Source: Nocardia speluncae NBRC 108251 (lineage in GTDB: Bacteria > Actinomycetota > Actinomycetes > Mycobacteriales > Mycobacteriaceae). Taken from it: a stretch of DNA of 64,000 nucleotides. This document shows, in pieces, positions 1 through 7,648 of this stretch (positions are counted from its first letter, which is position 1; the number at the start of each line of letters is the position of its first letter). Position numbers and translations under genes: made by a program. The notes below the pieces were generated by a model. That model was not told the origin of the DNA, made no database searches, and saw only the letters and a program-made list of their open reading frames with translations. The stretch lies in NCBI RefSeq assembly GCF_001613245.1, contig NZ_BDBZ01000003.1, positions 44,074 to 108,073 on the forward strand, in the 5' to 3' direction.

Positions 1-348
1 CGCGCGATCATGGAGCACTTCGCGTTGACCTTGCCGACGCCCGACCCCGACGGTCTCGGGCAGCTTCGCCTGGTCCTCGCGGAACTGTGCGATCGGGCCA
101 CGAGCCTGCTGCGCCCCGGAGTGACCGCTGACGACTTGCTGCTCCTGCTGGTCTCGCTGGGCCACGCTGTCCAGGTCACCGACGAGTGTCGCCCGCACAT
201 GTGGCACCGGCTGCTGCGGATCTCCCTCGACGGCCTGCGCGCCGACCACCGCGAACCACTTCCCGCCGATGCCACACCGGACATCGCCCGACCTCAGGCC
301 GGAACCTCCGAGAAAAGCAAGCCGTCGCACCCTGCGCCCAGTGCATGA
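1..348 (+). CDS. TetR-family regulator, C-terminal part (cut by window edge)
   Basis: The reading frame is open from base 1, so the gene starts outside the window and only about 115 C-terminal residues are visible. The visible part resembles the ligand-binding C-terminal domain of SbtR-like TetR repressors: an amphipathic helix with a leucine run (residues DDLLLLLVSLGHA) followed by a terminal helix ending in LLRISLDGLR. The last 30 or so residues are Pro/Ser/Ala-rich and probably disordered. The DNA-binding helix-turn-helix is not in view, so the family call rests on the C-terminal pattern alone. The ATG at 10 is almost certainly internal. Confidence 0.6.
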   Translation, partial: RAIMEHFALTLPTPDPDGLGQLRLVLAELCDRATSLLRPGVTADDLLLLLVSLGHAVQVTDECRPHMWHRLLRISLDGLRADHREPLPADATPDIARPQAGTSEKSKPSHPAPSA

Positions 349-540
349 CACCGGAGACAGGCTGATCCCATATCGCACCTCCGAGCCCACAGTCGAATCC
401 CCAGAACTGCACCTCGATTCAGTGGTGTAGATGCAGCGGCGATTCACCGAGATCGGTGATAAATTCAAACCCGGCCCAACTCGGCACTGGGCGCAGCGAG
501 CACGGGGACGACGCCGGCTACCGCATCTGTTCATGAAATC

Positions 541-607
541 ATCGTTTCTTGAACACTCGACTCGAAACGGACTCCGGCGACCGATTGCCCAGGTCGGCCG
601 AAAACGG
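541..607. repeat. Dispersed repeat copy E (IS30-end-like)
   Basis: This stretch of about 66 bp matches 14246-14311 in the same orientation: the first 15 bases are identical (ATCGTTTCTTGAACA) and most of the rest agree, including CGAAACGGAC and GCCCAGGTC. The other copy lies directly upstream of an IS30-type transposase remnant, so this one is probably a solo end of a related element. It sits between the truncated TetR gene and an alkyl-sulfatase remnant, in a stretch (349-640) with no recognisable gene. Confidence 0.6.
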
Positions 608-638
608 CAACTGTCCAAAAAACATGTCGTAAAGTCCC

Positions 639-930
639 GCCCAGGGCCAGATCAATACCGACACTCTCGACACCATCCTCGCGATGCCCATCGACCTCCT
701 CTTCGACTACACCGGCGTCCACGTGATCGGTGAAGCCGCCGCACAATCCGACATCTCCATCGACTTCACGTTCACCGACTCCGGCGGCGACTGGGCCATG
801 TGGATCCGCCACGGCGTCCTCAACGCCCGCCCACCCACGCCGACCACGCCCAGCTGGCCATAGCCGGACCCAAACCCCTACTCGCCGGCCTCATCCTGGA
901 ACCGAACCGGGCAGAAGATACCCCGTCCGG
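639..930 (+). pseudogene. Remnant of alkyl sulfatase C-terminal domain
   Basis: The frame through 648 translates to a stretch containing LDTILAMPIDLLFDYTGVHV, then ISIDFTFTDSGGDWAMWIRHGVLNAR. That is the SCP2-like C-terminal domain of SdsA-type alkyl sulfatases. A frame change near 832-838 moves the homology to a second frame, where DHAQLAIAGPKPLLAGLIL continues the domain, while the first frame meets TAG at 861. There is no start codon, no metallo-beta-lactamase domain and no HxHxDH motif, so this is a fragment of about 90 residues. Sigma factor and dehalogenase-like genes follow on the other strand, which suggests the area once held more organosulfur or organohalogen metabolism; that last point is inference. 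Confidence 0.65.
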
Positions 931-934
931 ATAG

Positions 935-1810
935 CTACTCGGATTCGCCGGACAGCAAGGAGAACTGTCCGGATTTCAAGAGACCGGCAACGGCGTTCAC
1001 TTTCGTGTCGGGGCAGGCATAGTCCGGATGAACGCGGAGCACCGCCGCAGCGTCGTGTAGCGCGATCATCTGCTGTTCGGCTTCCGCGGCACTACGGCCT
1101 CCGTCGGCGATGGGGTGGGTAGCCAGTTCCGGCCGCTGCTGATCTATCCGCCCGGTCGACACAGCATGGGCGATACGCCGCGAACACCGACACCGGGCCT
1201 GCTCGTTCGCGTGGCCACAGGTCGAGGTCAAGGAGGCGCGTAGCCGCTTCCTGGCCCGCTCGAGGCGTTTTCGGTAGGTGGCGGGGGTGAGGTCCAGAAT
1301 CCATGCGGCATCGGCGGATCCGACACCGAACACGTCGTCGAGAACGAACGCGATCCGTTCCTCACGGGTCAGGCACTGCAACATCGCTTGGCTGCATTGG
1401 AGGCGGACTTCGGTGGCGAGTAACTCCGCATCGGGTCCCCGGCGGTCAGCTGCCAATCCCTCGGCCAGCGCGTCACCGAAGGCGTCGAGACTGAGCTGCG
1501 CCGCCTCCTGTATCGACTGCCTTCGTCGATTGAGCAGGTGGTTGACGCCGATGCGGTAGGCCCAGGTGAGCAGTTTCGCCTCGCCTCGCCACGTGGCGAG
1601 GCGGGTGAACGCCCGCAGCAGGATCTCCTGTGTGGCGTCCTCGGCGTCGGCGGGCCGCCCTGTCATCCGAAGCGCCAGCCGGTAGATCGGATCCTGCAGT
1701 CTGCGCATCACCTCGGCGGCCGCGACGGCGTCGCCGTCGATGGCTTCGGCCACGAGCGCGACCTCGCTCGGGTCGACTGAGCTGAGGCCGGTTGGCGCGT
1801 CGTCGGTCAT
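935..1810 (-). CDS. ECF-type RNA polymerase sigma factor with C-terminal Cys-rich extension
   Basis: This is a sigma-70 family protein of about 291 residues. Region 2 is clear (DAEDATQEILLRAF followed by TWAYRIGVNHLLNRRR), as is a region 4 helix-turn-helix (ILDLTPATYRKRLERARKRL). After region 4 comes a cluster of Cys and His (STCGHANEQARCRCSRR) and then about 80 extra residues. A Cys-rich tail of this kind recurs in one group of actinobacterial ECF factors and may bind metal or sense redox state, but that role is not shown here. ATG at 1810 has an AGGTAG about 10 bases upstream. An in-frame GTG at 1855 overlaps the dehalogenase stop (GTGA) and is a real alternative that would couple the two genes. 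No anti-sigma gene is adjacent. Confidence 0.8.
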   Translation of the reverse strand: MTDDAPTGLSSVDPSEVALVAEAIDGDAVAAAEVMRRLQDPIYRLALRMTGRPADAEDATQEILLRAFTRLATWRGEAKLLTWAYRIGVNHLLNRRRQSIQEAAQLSLDAFGDALAEGLAADRRGPDAELLATEVRLQCSQAMLQCLTREERIAFVLDDVFGVGSADAAWILDLTPATYRKRLERARKRLRASLTSTCGHANEQARCRCSRRIAHAVSTGRIDQQRPELATHPIADGGRSAAEAEQQMIALHDAAAVLRVHPDYACPDTKVNAVAGLLKSGQFSLLSGESE

Positions 1811-1851
1811 CAATAGATCGTCTACCTGCGGCGGAGTAGGCGCAATGATGT

Positions 1852-2859
1852 TCACCGGTTCTGCGTTCCGGTGAGGGCGTGACGCTGTAGCCATTGGGCG
1901 ATTGCGGTGCCGATCTCGTCGGGGCGGTCCTCGGCGGCGTGATGTCCGGCCCGGCCACAAGCGACGACATCCAGTGCCGCGATGTGGTGTCGGCACCAGT
2001 CGGCCACCGCTTCGTCGATGAGCAGCGTGGGGGACCCTTCGAATGTCATCAGCAGCTTCGGCGTGCCGGTGCTGGTCGCCAGCCACCGGTCGTAGGCCTC
2101 GATGCGAGCGACGAGCTCGGCGGGATCACCGCCGAGCGGTATCTGGCGCGCCCAGGCGAGGATGGGCCGGCGACTGTCCCGGGTCGGATAGGGCGCGAGG
2201 TATGCCTGTAGATCCGCCTCGTCAACGGGCTCGAGGACACCCCCGGTGAAGGCTTGGCGAATGAACAGGTCCTGCTCGAGCACCATCTCCTCGCCGATAC
2301 CCGGGGTCCGGATGGATTCGGACCGGGTGCGTGCTTGCGGGGAAAGTTCTGCCCATGCCATCGGTTTGATAATGCTTTCGAAGAAGGCCAGTCCGCTCAC
2401 CCTTTCCGGGTGACGGGCGGCCCAGTCGCAGGCGAGCGCGCCACCCCAGTCGTGGCCGACGAGGACGACACGGTCCAGGTCGAGAGCGTCGAACCAGGCG
2501 TCGAGATAGCGGGCGTGGTCGGCGAAGGTGTAGCCGATATCGGGTTTGCCGGATGTGCCCATGCCGACAAGGTCCGGCGCCAGCAGCCTCCCGCCAGCGA
2601 TGTGGGGCAAGATTTTGCGCCACATATGCGAGGAGCTCGGGTTGCCGTGCAGGAACACGAACGGGTTGCCGGCGCCGATTTCGGTGTAGGACATGTGCGA
2701 GTCGAGAACTTCTGCGGTATCCACTCTTTGGCCTTTGTTATCGGGCGATCCGCATCCGCAGGAGGCGATGGCGATCCCTGCAGCGATACCCCGGAGCAGT
2801 GCCCGTCGAGATACCGGCCGACCGGGATGGGGTGTGGCCGAGCGAAGGTGCCTGCGCAT
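1852..2859 (-). CDS. Haloalkane-dehalogenase-like alpha/beta hydrolase, predicted exported lipoprotein
   Basis: This 335-residue alpha/beta hydrolase has the haloalkane dehalogenase (DhaA/Renilla luciferase) signature: HGNP at 71-74 (halide-stabilising Asn), GHDWGG with nucleophile Asp137 and Trp138, an acid in FFES (Glu161), and a catalytic His near 306. It probably hydrolyses a carbon-halogen or related bond. Unusually, it begins with a twin-arginine-like signal (SRRALLRG) and a lipobox ending in Cys34 (IASC), so it should be exported folded and lipid-anchored, whereas classic dehalogenases are cytosolic. The ATG is preceded by AAGGGGAT. Its stop codon overlaps a possible GTG start of the downstream sigma-factor gene, suggesting co-transcription. 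Substrate unknown. Confidence 0.8.
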   Translation of the reverse strand: MRRHLRSATPHPGRPVSRRALLRGIAAGIAIASCGCGSPDNKGQRVDTAEVLDSHMSYTEIGAGNPFVFLHGNPSSSHMWRKILPHIAGGRLLAPDLVGMGTSGKPDIGYTFADHARYLDAWFDALDLDRVVLVGHDWGGALACDWAARHPERVSGLAFFESIIKPMAWAELSPQARTRSESIRTPGIGEEMVLEQDLFIRQAFTGGVLEPVDEADLQAYLAPYPTRDSRRPILAWARQIPLGGDPAELVARIEAYDRWLATSTGTPKLLMTFEGSPTLLIDEAVADWCRHHIAALDVVACGRAGHHAAEDRPDEIGTAIAQWLQRHALTGTQNR

Positions 2860-3084
2860 ACTGATCCCCTTCGCGCCCTTTGCGGTGGGCGGGTGTCGAT
2901 GACTGATACACCTCTCTCGACACCGGAAGTCGACGGCCGTGACACAACCAGATAGTGATCTGCCTCACCTAGCTTGGACAGCATGGGGCGGCTCTGCGTT
3001 CGACCGGTCCTCGATCGCCACGACAAGCGATAAGCGGGTCACGAACGCGACCTCGCCTTCTTGACCGTTCGCCTGCCGAGGCCG

Positions 3085-3105
3085 TTCTTGGGGGCCGGTC
3101 AAGAT
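3085..3105. promoter_or_regulatory. Putative TetR operator (autoregulatory copy)
   Basis: A 21-bp imperfect palindrome, TTCTTGG-N7-TCAAGAT, lies 33 bp before the TetR start at 3139. It matches the two perfect palindromes at 4888 and 4933 (TTCTTGR-N7-YCAAGAA) except at the last base. A lone half-site, TTCTTGA, is at 3058-3064. Position and sequence suggest that the TetR protein encoded at 3139-3699 represses itself here. Confidence 0.65.
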
Positions 3106-3138
3106 AGCATCGGGGCCGGTACTAGGTCAGGACTGGAG

Positions 3139-3699
3139 ATGCCTCGCAACAGACGTCCGCAGGATCGGGAAGAAAAGCGCGCGGAGATCGTGGTGGCTGC
3201 CCGGCGGTTGTTCGTCGAGCAGGGATACGACGCGGCGTCGATGACGCGGATCGCCCGCGACGCCGGAGTGGTGTCGAACACGCTGTACTGGTACTTCCAA
3301 GACAAGGACGCGGTATTGATCGCGGTCCTGGATGCGGTCCTGGCCGACTCGATGGCCTCCTATAGCGAAGTGCTGGGCTCGGGGCTGGCTGATCGACTGT
3401 TGTGGCTGGTCGAGGAATTGGAGCAACTCGGTCGATTGGTGAGCACGGTGCACACGCGCGCCGAGGAGTCCGCGTCCATCAAGGAATGGCACGAGCAGTT
3501 CCATGCACTGGCCGAGGGATTGTTCCGGGCAGAGCTGATCGAGCTCGCCGTGCCCGCTGACGATGTGGATCCGCTGGTCACGATCGGCGTTTTCGTTGTC
3601 GAGGGCTTGCTGACGCATCCGACGGACCAGGCTCAGCGGCGCGCGGTGATCGAGACGTTGCTGAACAGCGCTCGCGGTCTTGCCGCGGCCGCCGACTGA
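3139..3699 (+). CDS. TetR-family transcriptional repressor
   Basis: A 186-residue TetR protein. The N-terminal helix-turn-helix is typical: REEKRAEIVVAARRLFVEQG, then TRIARDAGVVSNTLYWYFQDKD. The rest is an all-helical ligand-binding domain. I chose the ATG at 3139 because it puts the helix-turn-helix at the usual distance from the N-terminus and has AGGA 6 bases upstream; the frame runs back to 3061 but that part is Gly/Arg-rich filler. The gene converges on a hydrolase gene (3736-4857) whose promoter carries two perfect copies of the palindrome found in front of this gene, so the two very likely form one regulatory unit. The inducer is unknown. Confidence 0.88.
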   Translation: MPRNRRPQDREEKRAEIVVAARRLFVEQGYDAASMTRIARDAGVVSNTLYWYFQDKDAVLIAVLDAVLADSMASYSEVLGSGLADRLLWLVEELEQLGRLVSTVHTRAEESASIKEWHEQFHALAEGLFRAELIELAVPADDVDPLVTIGVFVVEGLLTHPTDQAQRRAVIETLLNSARGLAAAAD

Positions 3700-3735
3700 G
3701 TGCGTGGTCCACGCACGTCCACGAGCCAGGGCGAC

Positions 3736-4857
3736 CTACTGCGTGGCGCGTTCGGTGTAGTCGAATTGTGTTGCCAGGAAACGGAGTTGGTCACGCACGG
3801 CGCGTTCGAAGTGCTCGCCCAGGTAGATGCCGAAGTGGTCACACGGGTAGTTCTGGACGTGCACGTGCGCCAGGCCCTGCGCGCGACGCTTCGTGGTTTT
3901 CGCGGGCGCGGCCGCGTCGTTGTCGCAGACACACAGCAGCGTCGGGGTGCGCGAGCGAGCCAGCGCGCGACCGGGCCGATCGAGCGGAAGGCGCAGCACC
4001 AGCCGTGCGGCCAGGGCGTTGGCGGCATCGAATTCACCGTCCGGGCCGCGCAGTACACCCCACATGCTGTCGCGACCGACACCGGTCACAGGTTCTTCTC
4101 CACCGCCGATCTCGGTGAGCTCGATGTTCTTCGACACCTGAGCCCGCACCGAGGGCAGCTGTTTCAACAACGCGCTGGTGCGCCGCGAGAGCCGGGTCCC
4201 CGCAGGCAGGAGTGCGGAAGCGCCGGCGAGGGCGTCGGGCGAGGCGACGAACGCGGGCATCCAGGACGTCCCCGCCATCGGCAACAAGATCGGCTTCGCG
4301 CCGATCCAGGAACCTATCGTGTCGAGGATGCCGGCCACTGTCAGCGCTACTGCGCTCAGCGGGCCGGTCCGGATGCGCGAGCGCAACGACGCCGGTCCGT
4401 CTGTGAAGGGGCACTGAGCCACGACCGCCGCGATTCGGGCGTCTTCGGAGGCGACCTGAAGGACATGCCCGCCGCCGAACGAGCTGCCCCACACAGCGAT
4501 CCGGTCGATATCGACCTCCGGCAGTGTGCGTACGAAGGCCAGGGCGGCATGCCAATCGGCGCGTTGGCGGCCGATATCGAGGAGCTGGCGGGGCACTCCG
4601 CCGCTGGCCCCGAGGTGACGGTAGTCGAACACCAGCACCGACCACCCCGCGTCGGCGAACCGTTCCGCGTAGGCATCCAGGCGCATCTCCCGCACCGCCC
4701 CGAGCCCGTGCCCCATGATCACCATCGGACGCGGGCCGTTCAGCTCGGGTGCGGTGTACAGCCATGCCACGCACTCGTCCCGGCCCGAGGTGAACGAGAC
4801 CTCACGCCGTTGCACCGCTACCGCCTCGCGCCGATCGGCAGGCCCATTGATTTCCAT
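3736..4857 (-). CDS. Alpha/beta hydrolase under TetR control
   Basis: A protein of 373 residues with an alpha/beta-hydrolase fold: an oxyanion strand (VIMGHGLGAVREM), the nucleophile elbow WGSSFGGGH (Ser is the predicted nucleophile), and a C-terminal catalytic His in CDHFGIYLG. A large insertion between the elbow and the C-terminal strands probably forms a lid. There is no signal peptide. It resembles the YcjY/UilS-like hydrolases often annotated simply as alpha/beta hydrolase; the substrate cannot be read from the sequence. ATG 4857 is preceded by an AGGAGG. Two palindromic operators lie 31 and 76 bp upstream, consistent with tight repression by the convergent TetR protein. Confidence 0.82.
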   Translation of the reverse strand: MEINGPADRREAVAVQRREVSFTSGRDECVAWLYTAPELNGPRPMVIMGHGLGAVREMRLDAYAERFADAGWSVLVFDYRHLGASGGVPRQLLDIGRQRADWHAALAFVRTLPEVDIDRIAVWGSSFGGGHVLQVASEDARIAAVVAQCPFTDGPASLRSRIRTGPLSAVALTVAGILDTIGSWIGAKPILLPMAGTSWMPAFVASPDALAGASALLPAGTRLSRRTSALLKQLPSVRAQVSKNIELTEIGGGEEPVTGVGRDSMWGVLRGPDGEFDAANALAARLVLRLPLDRPGRALARSRTPTLLCVCDNDAAAPAKTTKRRAQGLAHVHVQNYPCDHFGIYLGEHFERAVRDQLRFLATQFDYTERATQ

Positions 4858-4887
4858 GCCTCGCGTCCTCCTGCTCCACCACCACTC

Positions 4888-4908
4888 TTCTTGGACGTCG
4901 CCCAAGAA
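4888..4908. promoter_or_regulatory. TetR operator O1 of the hydrolase gene
   Basis: A 21-bp palindrome with perfect 7-bp arms, TTCTTGG-N7-CCAAGAA, sits 31 bp upstream of the hydrolase ATG at 4857. Its centre is 45 bp from that of the second copy at 4933. Confidence 0.75.
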
Positions 4909-4932
4909 GCAGGTCGCGGTTACGGTAAACGC

Positions 4933-4953
4933 TTCTTGAACGTCAGTCAAGAA
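4933..4953. promoter_or_regulatory. TetR operator O2 of the hydrolase gene
   Basis: A second 21-bp palindrome with perfect arms, TTCTTGA-N7-TCAAGAA. The central seven bases (ACGTCAG) are close to those of O1 (ACGTCGC). Together with 3085-3105 it defines the consensus TTCTTGR-N7-YCAAGAW. Confidence 0.75.
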
Positions 4954-5222
4954 GGTGGCGGCGGGGTCACGGGTCTGCGTTGTCCGCGGTTGCGGCCACG
5001 TTTGCCTACGTCGACGAGCACGGTTTTCGGGCTATCCCACAGGGTTCGGTATCGGTCGATCGGCTGTCGGGTGGACGTCCCGATCTCCGCCGGCTCGAAA
5101 CACGGGCGAGTGGGAAGGAGTGGGACGAACTAGGCTCGGCGAGATCACCTCCCCGGCCTTCGTCATCCGAATCCATGATGAGGTGGTCGCTGCCGCCGGA
5201 TACCGCACCTGGCCGAGCCGGT
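4954..5222. other. Gene-free stretch
   Basis: Short open frames occur on both strands here, but none has a ribosome binding site or protein-like composition. I see no gene. Confidence 0.5.
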
Positions 5223-5280
5223 GTCCAACTACTGATGCATTATTGAACGCGGGAGCGTGCATTAATCGCTGGTCAGCGAT
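5223..5280. repeat. Dispersed 58-bp repeat, copy A
   Basis: This aligns without gaps over 58 bp to 8689-8746 (44 matches by eye), including ACTGATGCATT, TTGAACGC and ATCGCTGGTC. It ends in the imperfect palindrome ATCGCTGGTCAGCGAT, a core also present at 6746-6764. It abuts the stop codon of the MerR gene. Confidence 0.65.
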
Positions 5281-5284
5281 GTAG

Positions 5285-5725
5285 TCAGCCGGTTATTTGT
5301 CCAATAACAGCCCTCTTGCGGACGCCCGTTGAGTGCCCGTTGTCGGTGTCGGCGATGGCCGTTTTGAACCGGGGGCATTCGACCAAGGGTTCATGGGTGC
5401 AGATCGCCGCGTGGTGCAGACTGTCGCGCATGCGGGTCAGCCGGGCGATGTCGTGGTCGAGTTGGCTCGCCCGTTGCGCGAGGTGTGCGCGTAATTCTGT
5501 GTCGTCCGGTGTCGCGGTCAGGAACCGCTGGATCTGGGCCAAGGTGAAACCTGCTCCACGCGCACAGTCTATGAGCGTCAGCCGATCGAGTACATCCGGC
5601 TCGTAGGTGCGGCGCAGTCCGTTGCGGCCGGCCGAGTCGATGAGGCCGCGCCGTTCGTAGAACCGCAGGGCCGACGGCGCCAACCCGGACCGGTCGGCCA
5701 CCTCGGCGATATCGAGTAGTTCCAC
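5285..5725 (-). CDS. MerR-family transcriptional regulator
   Basis: A MerR protein of 146 residues. The winged helix-turn-helix (LDIAEVADRSGLAPSALRFY followed by ERRGLI) and the second arm (RRTYEPDVLDRLTLIDCARG) are intact, followed by the long dimerisation helix. The C-terminal end carries paired cysteines (ICTHEPLVECPRF), the arrangement used for metal or thiol sensing in some MerR proteins, so redox or metal sensing is possible but unproven. The GTG at 5725 has AAGGAG 8 bases upstream and gives the standard MerR N-terminus. It is divergent from an HSL-type esterase gene across a 48-bp spacer that holds a palindrome. Confidence 0.87.
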   Translation of the reverse strand: MELLDIAEVADRSGLAPSALRFYERRGLIDSAGRNGLRRTYEPDVLDRLTLIDCARGAGFTLAQIQRFLTATPDDTELRAHLAQRASQLDHDIARLTRMRDSLHHAAICTHEPLVECPRFKTAIADTDNGHSTGVRKRAVIGQITG

Positions 5726-5739
5726 GCCTGTTCTCCTTG

Positions 5740-5759
5740 ACTTGAACCGTGCTTCAAGT
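5740..5759. promoter_or_regulatory. MerR operator between merR and esterase genes
   Basis: A perfect 7-bp inverted repeat, ACTTGAA-N6-TTCAAGT, occupies the middle of the divergent spacer. A TTGACT (5737-5742) overlaps its left arm on the plus strand, the usual arrangement for a MerR-activated promoter with a stretched spacer. The -10 element is not obvious. Confidence 0.65.
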
Positions 5760-5773
5760 TGAAGGATAGCTGC

Positions 5774-6739
5774 ATGAGCACAGCGAACACGCCCACCTCG
5801 GGATTGCATCCTCAGGTGCAGGCATATCTGGAACGGATCTCGCGCGCGGGCTTCGCGGAACTACACACCTTCACACCCGAGCAGGCACGCGAGGGACTGC
5901 GACGCCAGATCCCGATGCTCGGTGAACCGGAACCGGTCGCCGCGATCGAGGACCGTCTCATCTCGCTGGCGGGCCACCAGGTCCCGATTCGGATCTACAC
6001 ACCGGCCGGTGTGGCGCCCCGGCCCGTGGTGGTGTTCTTCCATGGGGGCGGGTTCGTTGTCGGTGACCTCGATACCCATGACGGCCTGTGCCGGAACCTC
6101 GCCAACGGCGCCGCCGCCGTCGTCGTCTCGGTCGGCTATCCCTTGGCGCCGGAACACAAATTTCCCGCAGCACCGAATGTGTGTTTCGCCGCTACGCAGT
6201 GGGTCGCGGCACACGCCGATAGTTTCGGCGCCGACAGCCGCAGGATCGCGGTCGCCGGTGACAGTGCCGGGGGCAATCTCGCCGCGGTCGTTACGCATAT
6301 GGCACGCGATCTCGGGGGCCCGCCGCTGGCCTTCCAGTTGCTCATCTATCCCGATACCGATTTCCGGCGCAGCAATGTCAGTATCCGGGAGTTCGCCGGG
6401 AGGTACGGAAACATCACGCGCGCGGGTCAGCACTGGTTCATGGACAACTATCTGCGCGGCGACGAGGAACAGCTCGATCCCGGTGTCTCACCGCTGCTGG
6501 CGACCGACCATTCCGGCTTGCCGCCGGCGCTGGTCATCACCGCCGAATACGACGCGCTACGGGACGAGGGCGAAGAGTACGCCGCCGCGCTGGCCCGCGC
6601 CGGGGTGCCGGTCGAGGTCAGCCGCTACCCGGGAATGATCCACGAGTTCGCGCGCCATCCGTTCGAAGTCAGCGCCACGGCGCGATCCGAAGCCGCCGCC
6701 GCACTACGCCGGGCGTTCGCCGAGGCTTCCGAAAAGTAG
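5774..6739 (+). CDS. Alpha/beta hydrolase, hormone-sensitive-lipase type esterase
   Basis: A 321-residue esterase of the HSL/acetyl-hydrolase group (lipase family IV). It has the oxyanion-hole motif HGGG at about residues 90-93, the nucleophile motif GDSAGG with Ser near 164, a catalytic Asp in the strand EYDALRDEGEEY, and the His in PGMIHEF. The family hydrolyses short-chain acyl esters and acts in the cytosol; no signal peptide is seen. ATG 5774 has AGGA 7 bases upstream. It is divergent from the MerR gene and probably its target, which makes it an inducible esterase. Confidence 0.88.
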   Translation: MSTANTPTSGLHPQVQAYLERISRAGFAELHTFTPEQAREGLRRQIPMLGEPEPVAAIEDRLISLAGHQVPIRIYTPAGVAPRPVVVFFHGGGFVVGDLDTHDGLCRNLANGAAAVVVSVGYPLAPEHKFPAAPNVCFAATQWVAAHADSFGADSRRIAVAGDSAGGNLAAVVTHMARDLGGPPLAFQLLIYPDTDFRRSNVSIREFAGRYGNITRAGQHWFMDNYLRGDEEQLDPGVSPLLATDHSGLPPALVITAEYDALRDEGEEYAAALARAGVPVEVSRYPGMIHEFARHPFEVSATARSEAAAALRRAFAEASEK

Positions 6740-6745
6740 GGCCAT

Positions 6746-6764
6746 ATCATCGCTGGTCAACGAT
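6746..6764. repeat. Dispersed repeat core, copy C
   Basis: ATCATCGCTGGTCAACGAT matches the palindromic core of the 58-bp repeats at 5223 and 8689. It lies 6 bp after the esterase stop codon. Confidence 0.55.
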
Positions 6765-6825
6765 GGTTCTCTCGGACTGATTGTCCATCGACCATCCATT
6801 TGTGGACACCGCGCGGGTCGGTGGT

Positions 6826-7587
6826 TCAGCGCATCGTGGTGGTGAGGTAGTCGTGCCCGCCGACGAGGAAGGTGTGCCCGTTGACGGCGGGGGCGTCGAT
6901 TGCAGCGACGATGGCCGCAGCGAAATCGTCGACAGTGGGCAAGGGTCCATGAGTTCGGCGGGCCGCGACCGCGCCGGGATCCCGGCGTTCCAGCAGCCGG
7001 ATGACGATCGTCCCGTCGACCATGTCACCGGAGACCACGACGAACCCGACACCGCGGTCGGTGAATTCGGGGATGAGGGCGCGCAAGGCGTCCTCGCCGG
7101 CACGTTTGCTCGCGGCGATCGGCTCGTACCCGTCGGGCAACGGGCCACCGTCGGCATGAAAGTGTGCCTGGTGGCTGGTGACGAACACAATCCGCCCGCC
7201 GGGCGGTATGAGCGGCAGGACGAGGGTGGCGAGCCGGACCTGGGCGTCGCGGTTGAGGCGCAGGGCGTAGCCGGGGTCGGCGCCACGTTCGAGTCCGCCC
7301 GAAGCATTGAGCACGAGCGCATCGAGCCGGCCGTACCGGTCTCGGATGTGGTCGATCATCTCGGTGACCGCGGTGTCGTCGGACAGGTCCGCCCCGACCA
7401 CCGAGGCGCTGCCGCCGGCACGAGTGATCGCATCGACCACCGCCTGTGCTCGTTTGAGCTTCTCGCGGTAGTTGACCAGGACGTGGGTGTCCGGGCCGGC
7501 CAGCTGCTGGGCGGTGGTGGCGCCGATACCGCGTGAGGCGCCTGTCACCAGCACGATTCGTCGCGGGTATGGGTCCGCTCGGTCCAT
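6826..7587 (-). CDS. Short-chain dehydrogenase/reductase lacking the canonical YxxxK tyrosine
   Basis: A 253-residue Rossmann-fold SDR. The nucleotide-binding motif TGASRGIG is at about 15-22, the NAS motif at VLNASGG, and the active-site Ser in FVTSHQAHF. At the catalytic pair the sequence reads DGYEPIAASKRAGED: four residues before the Lys there is Ile instead of Tyr, and the only nearby Tyr is seven residues before the Lys. A similar pattern recurs in a subgroup of actinobacterial SDRs, so this may be a subgroup trait, but the ordinary oxidoreductase mechanism cannot be assumed. Divergent from the HxlR gene, with palindromes in the spacer, and probably its target. Confidence 0.82.
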   Translation of the reverse strand: MDRADPYPRRIVLVTGASRGIGATTAQQLAGPDTHVLVNYREKLKRAQAVVDAITRAGGSASVVGADLSDDTAVTEMIDHIRDRYGRLDALVLNASGGLERGADPGYALRLNRDAQVRLATLVLPLIPPGGRIVFVTSHQAHFHADGGPLPDGYEPIAASKRAGEDALRALIPEFTDRGVGFVVVSGDMVDGTIVIRLLERRDPGAVAARRTHGPLPTVDDFAAAIVAAIDAPAVNGHTFLVGGHDYLTTTMR

Positions 7588-7613
7588 CGGGTGTTCTCCT
7601 CACTCGGCCCGGA

Positions 7614-7632
7614 TGCTTCTGATCGAGAAGCA
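7614..7632. promoter_or_regulatory. Putative HxlR operator
   Basis: An inverted repeat, TGCTTCT-N5-AGAAGCA, lies between the divergent SDR and HxlR genes. A second, shorter GCTTC...GAAGC pair spans 7641-7657 and overlaps the HxlR start codon. Two related sites in a divergent spacer fit autoregulation plus control of the SDR. Confidence 0.65.
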
Positions 7633-7648
7633 ACTATGGTGCTTCGAA

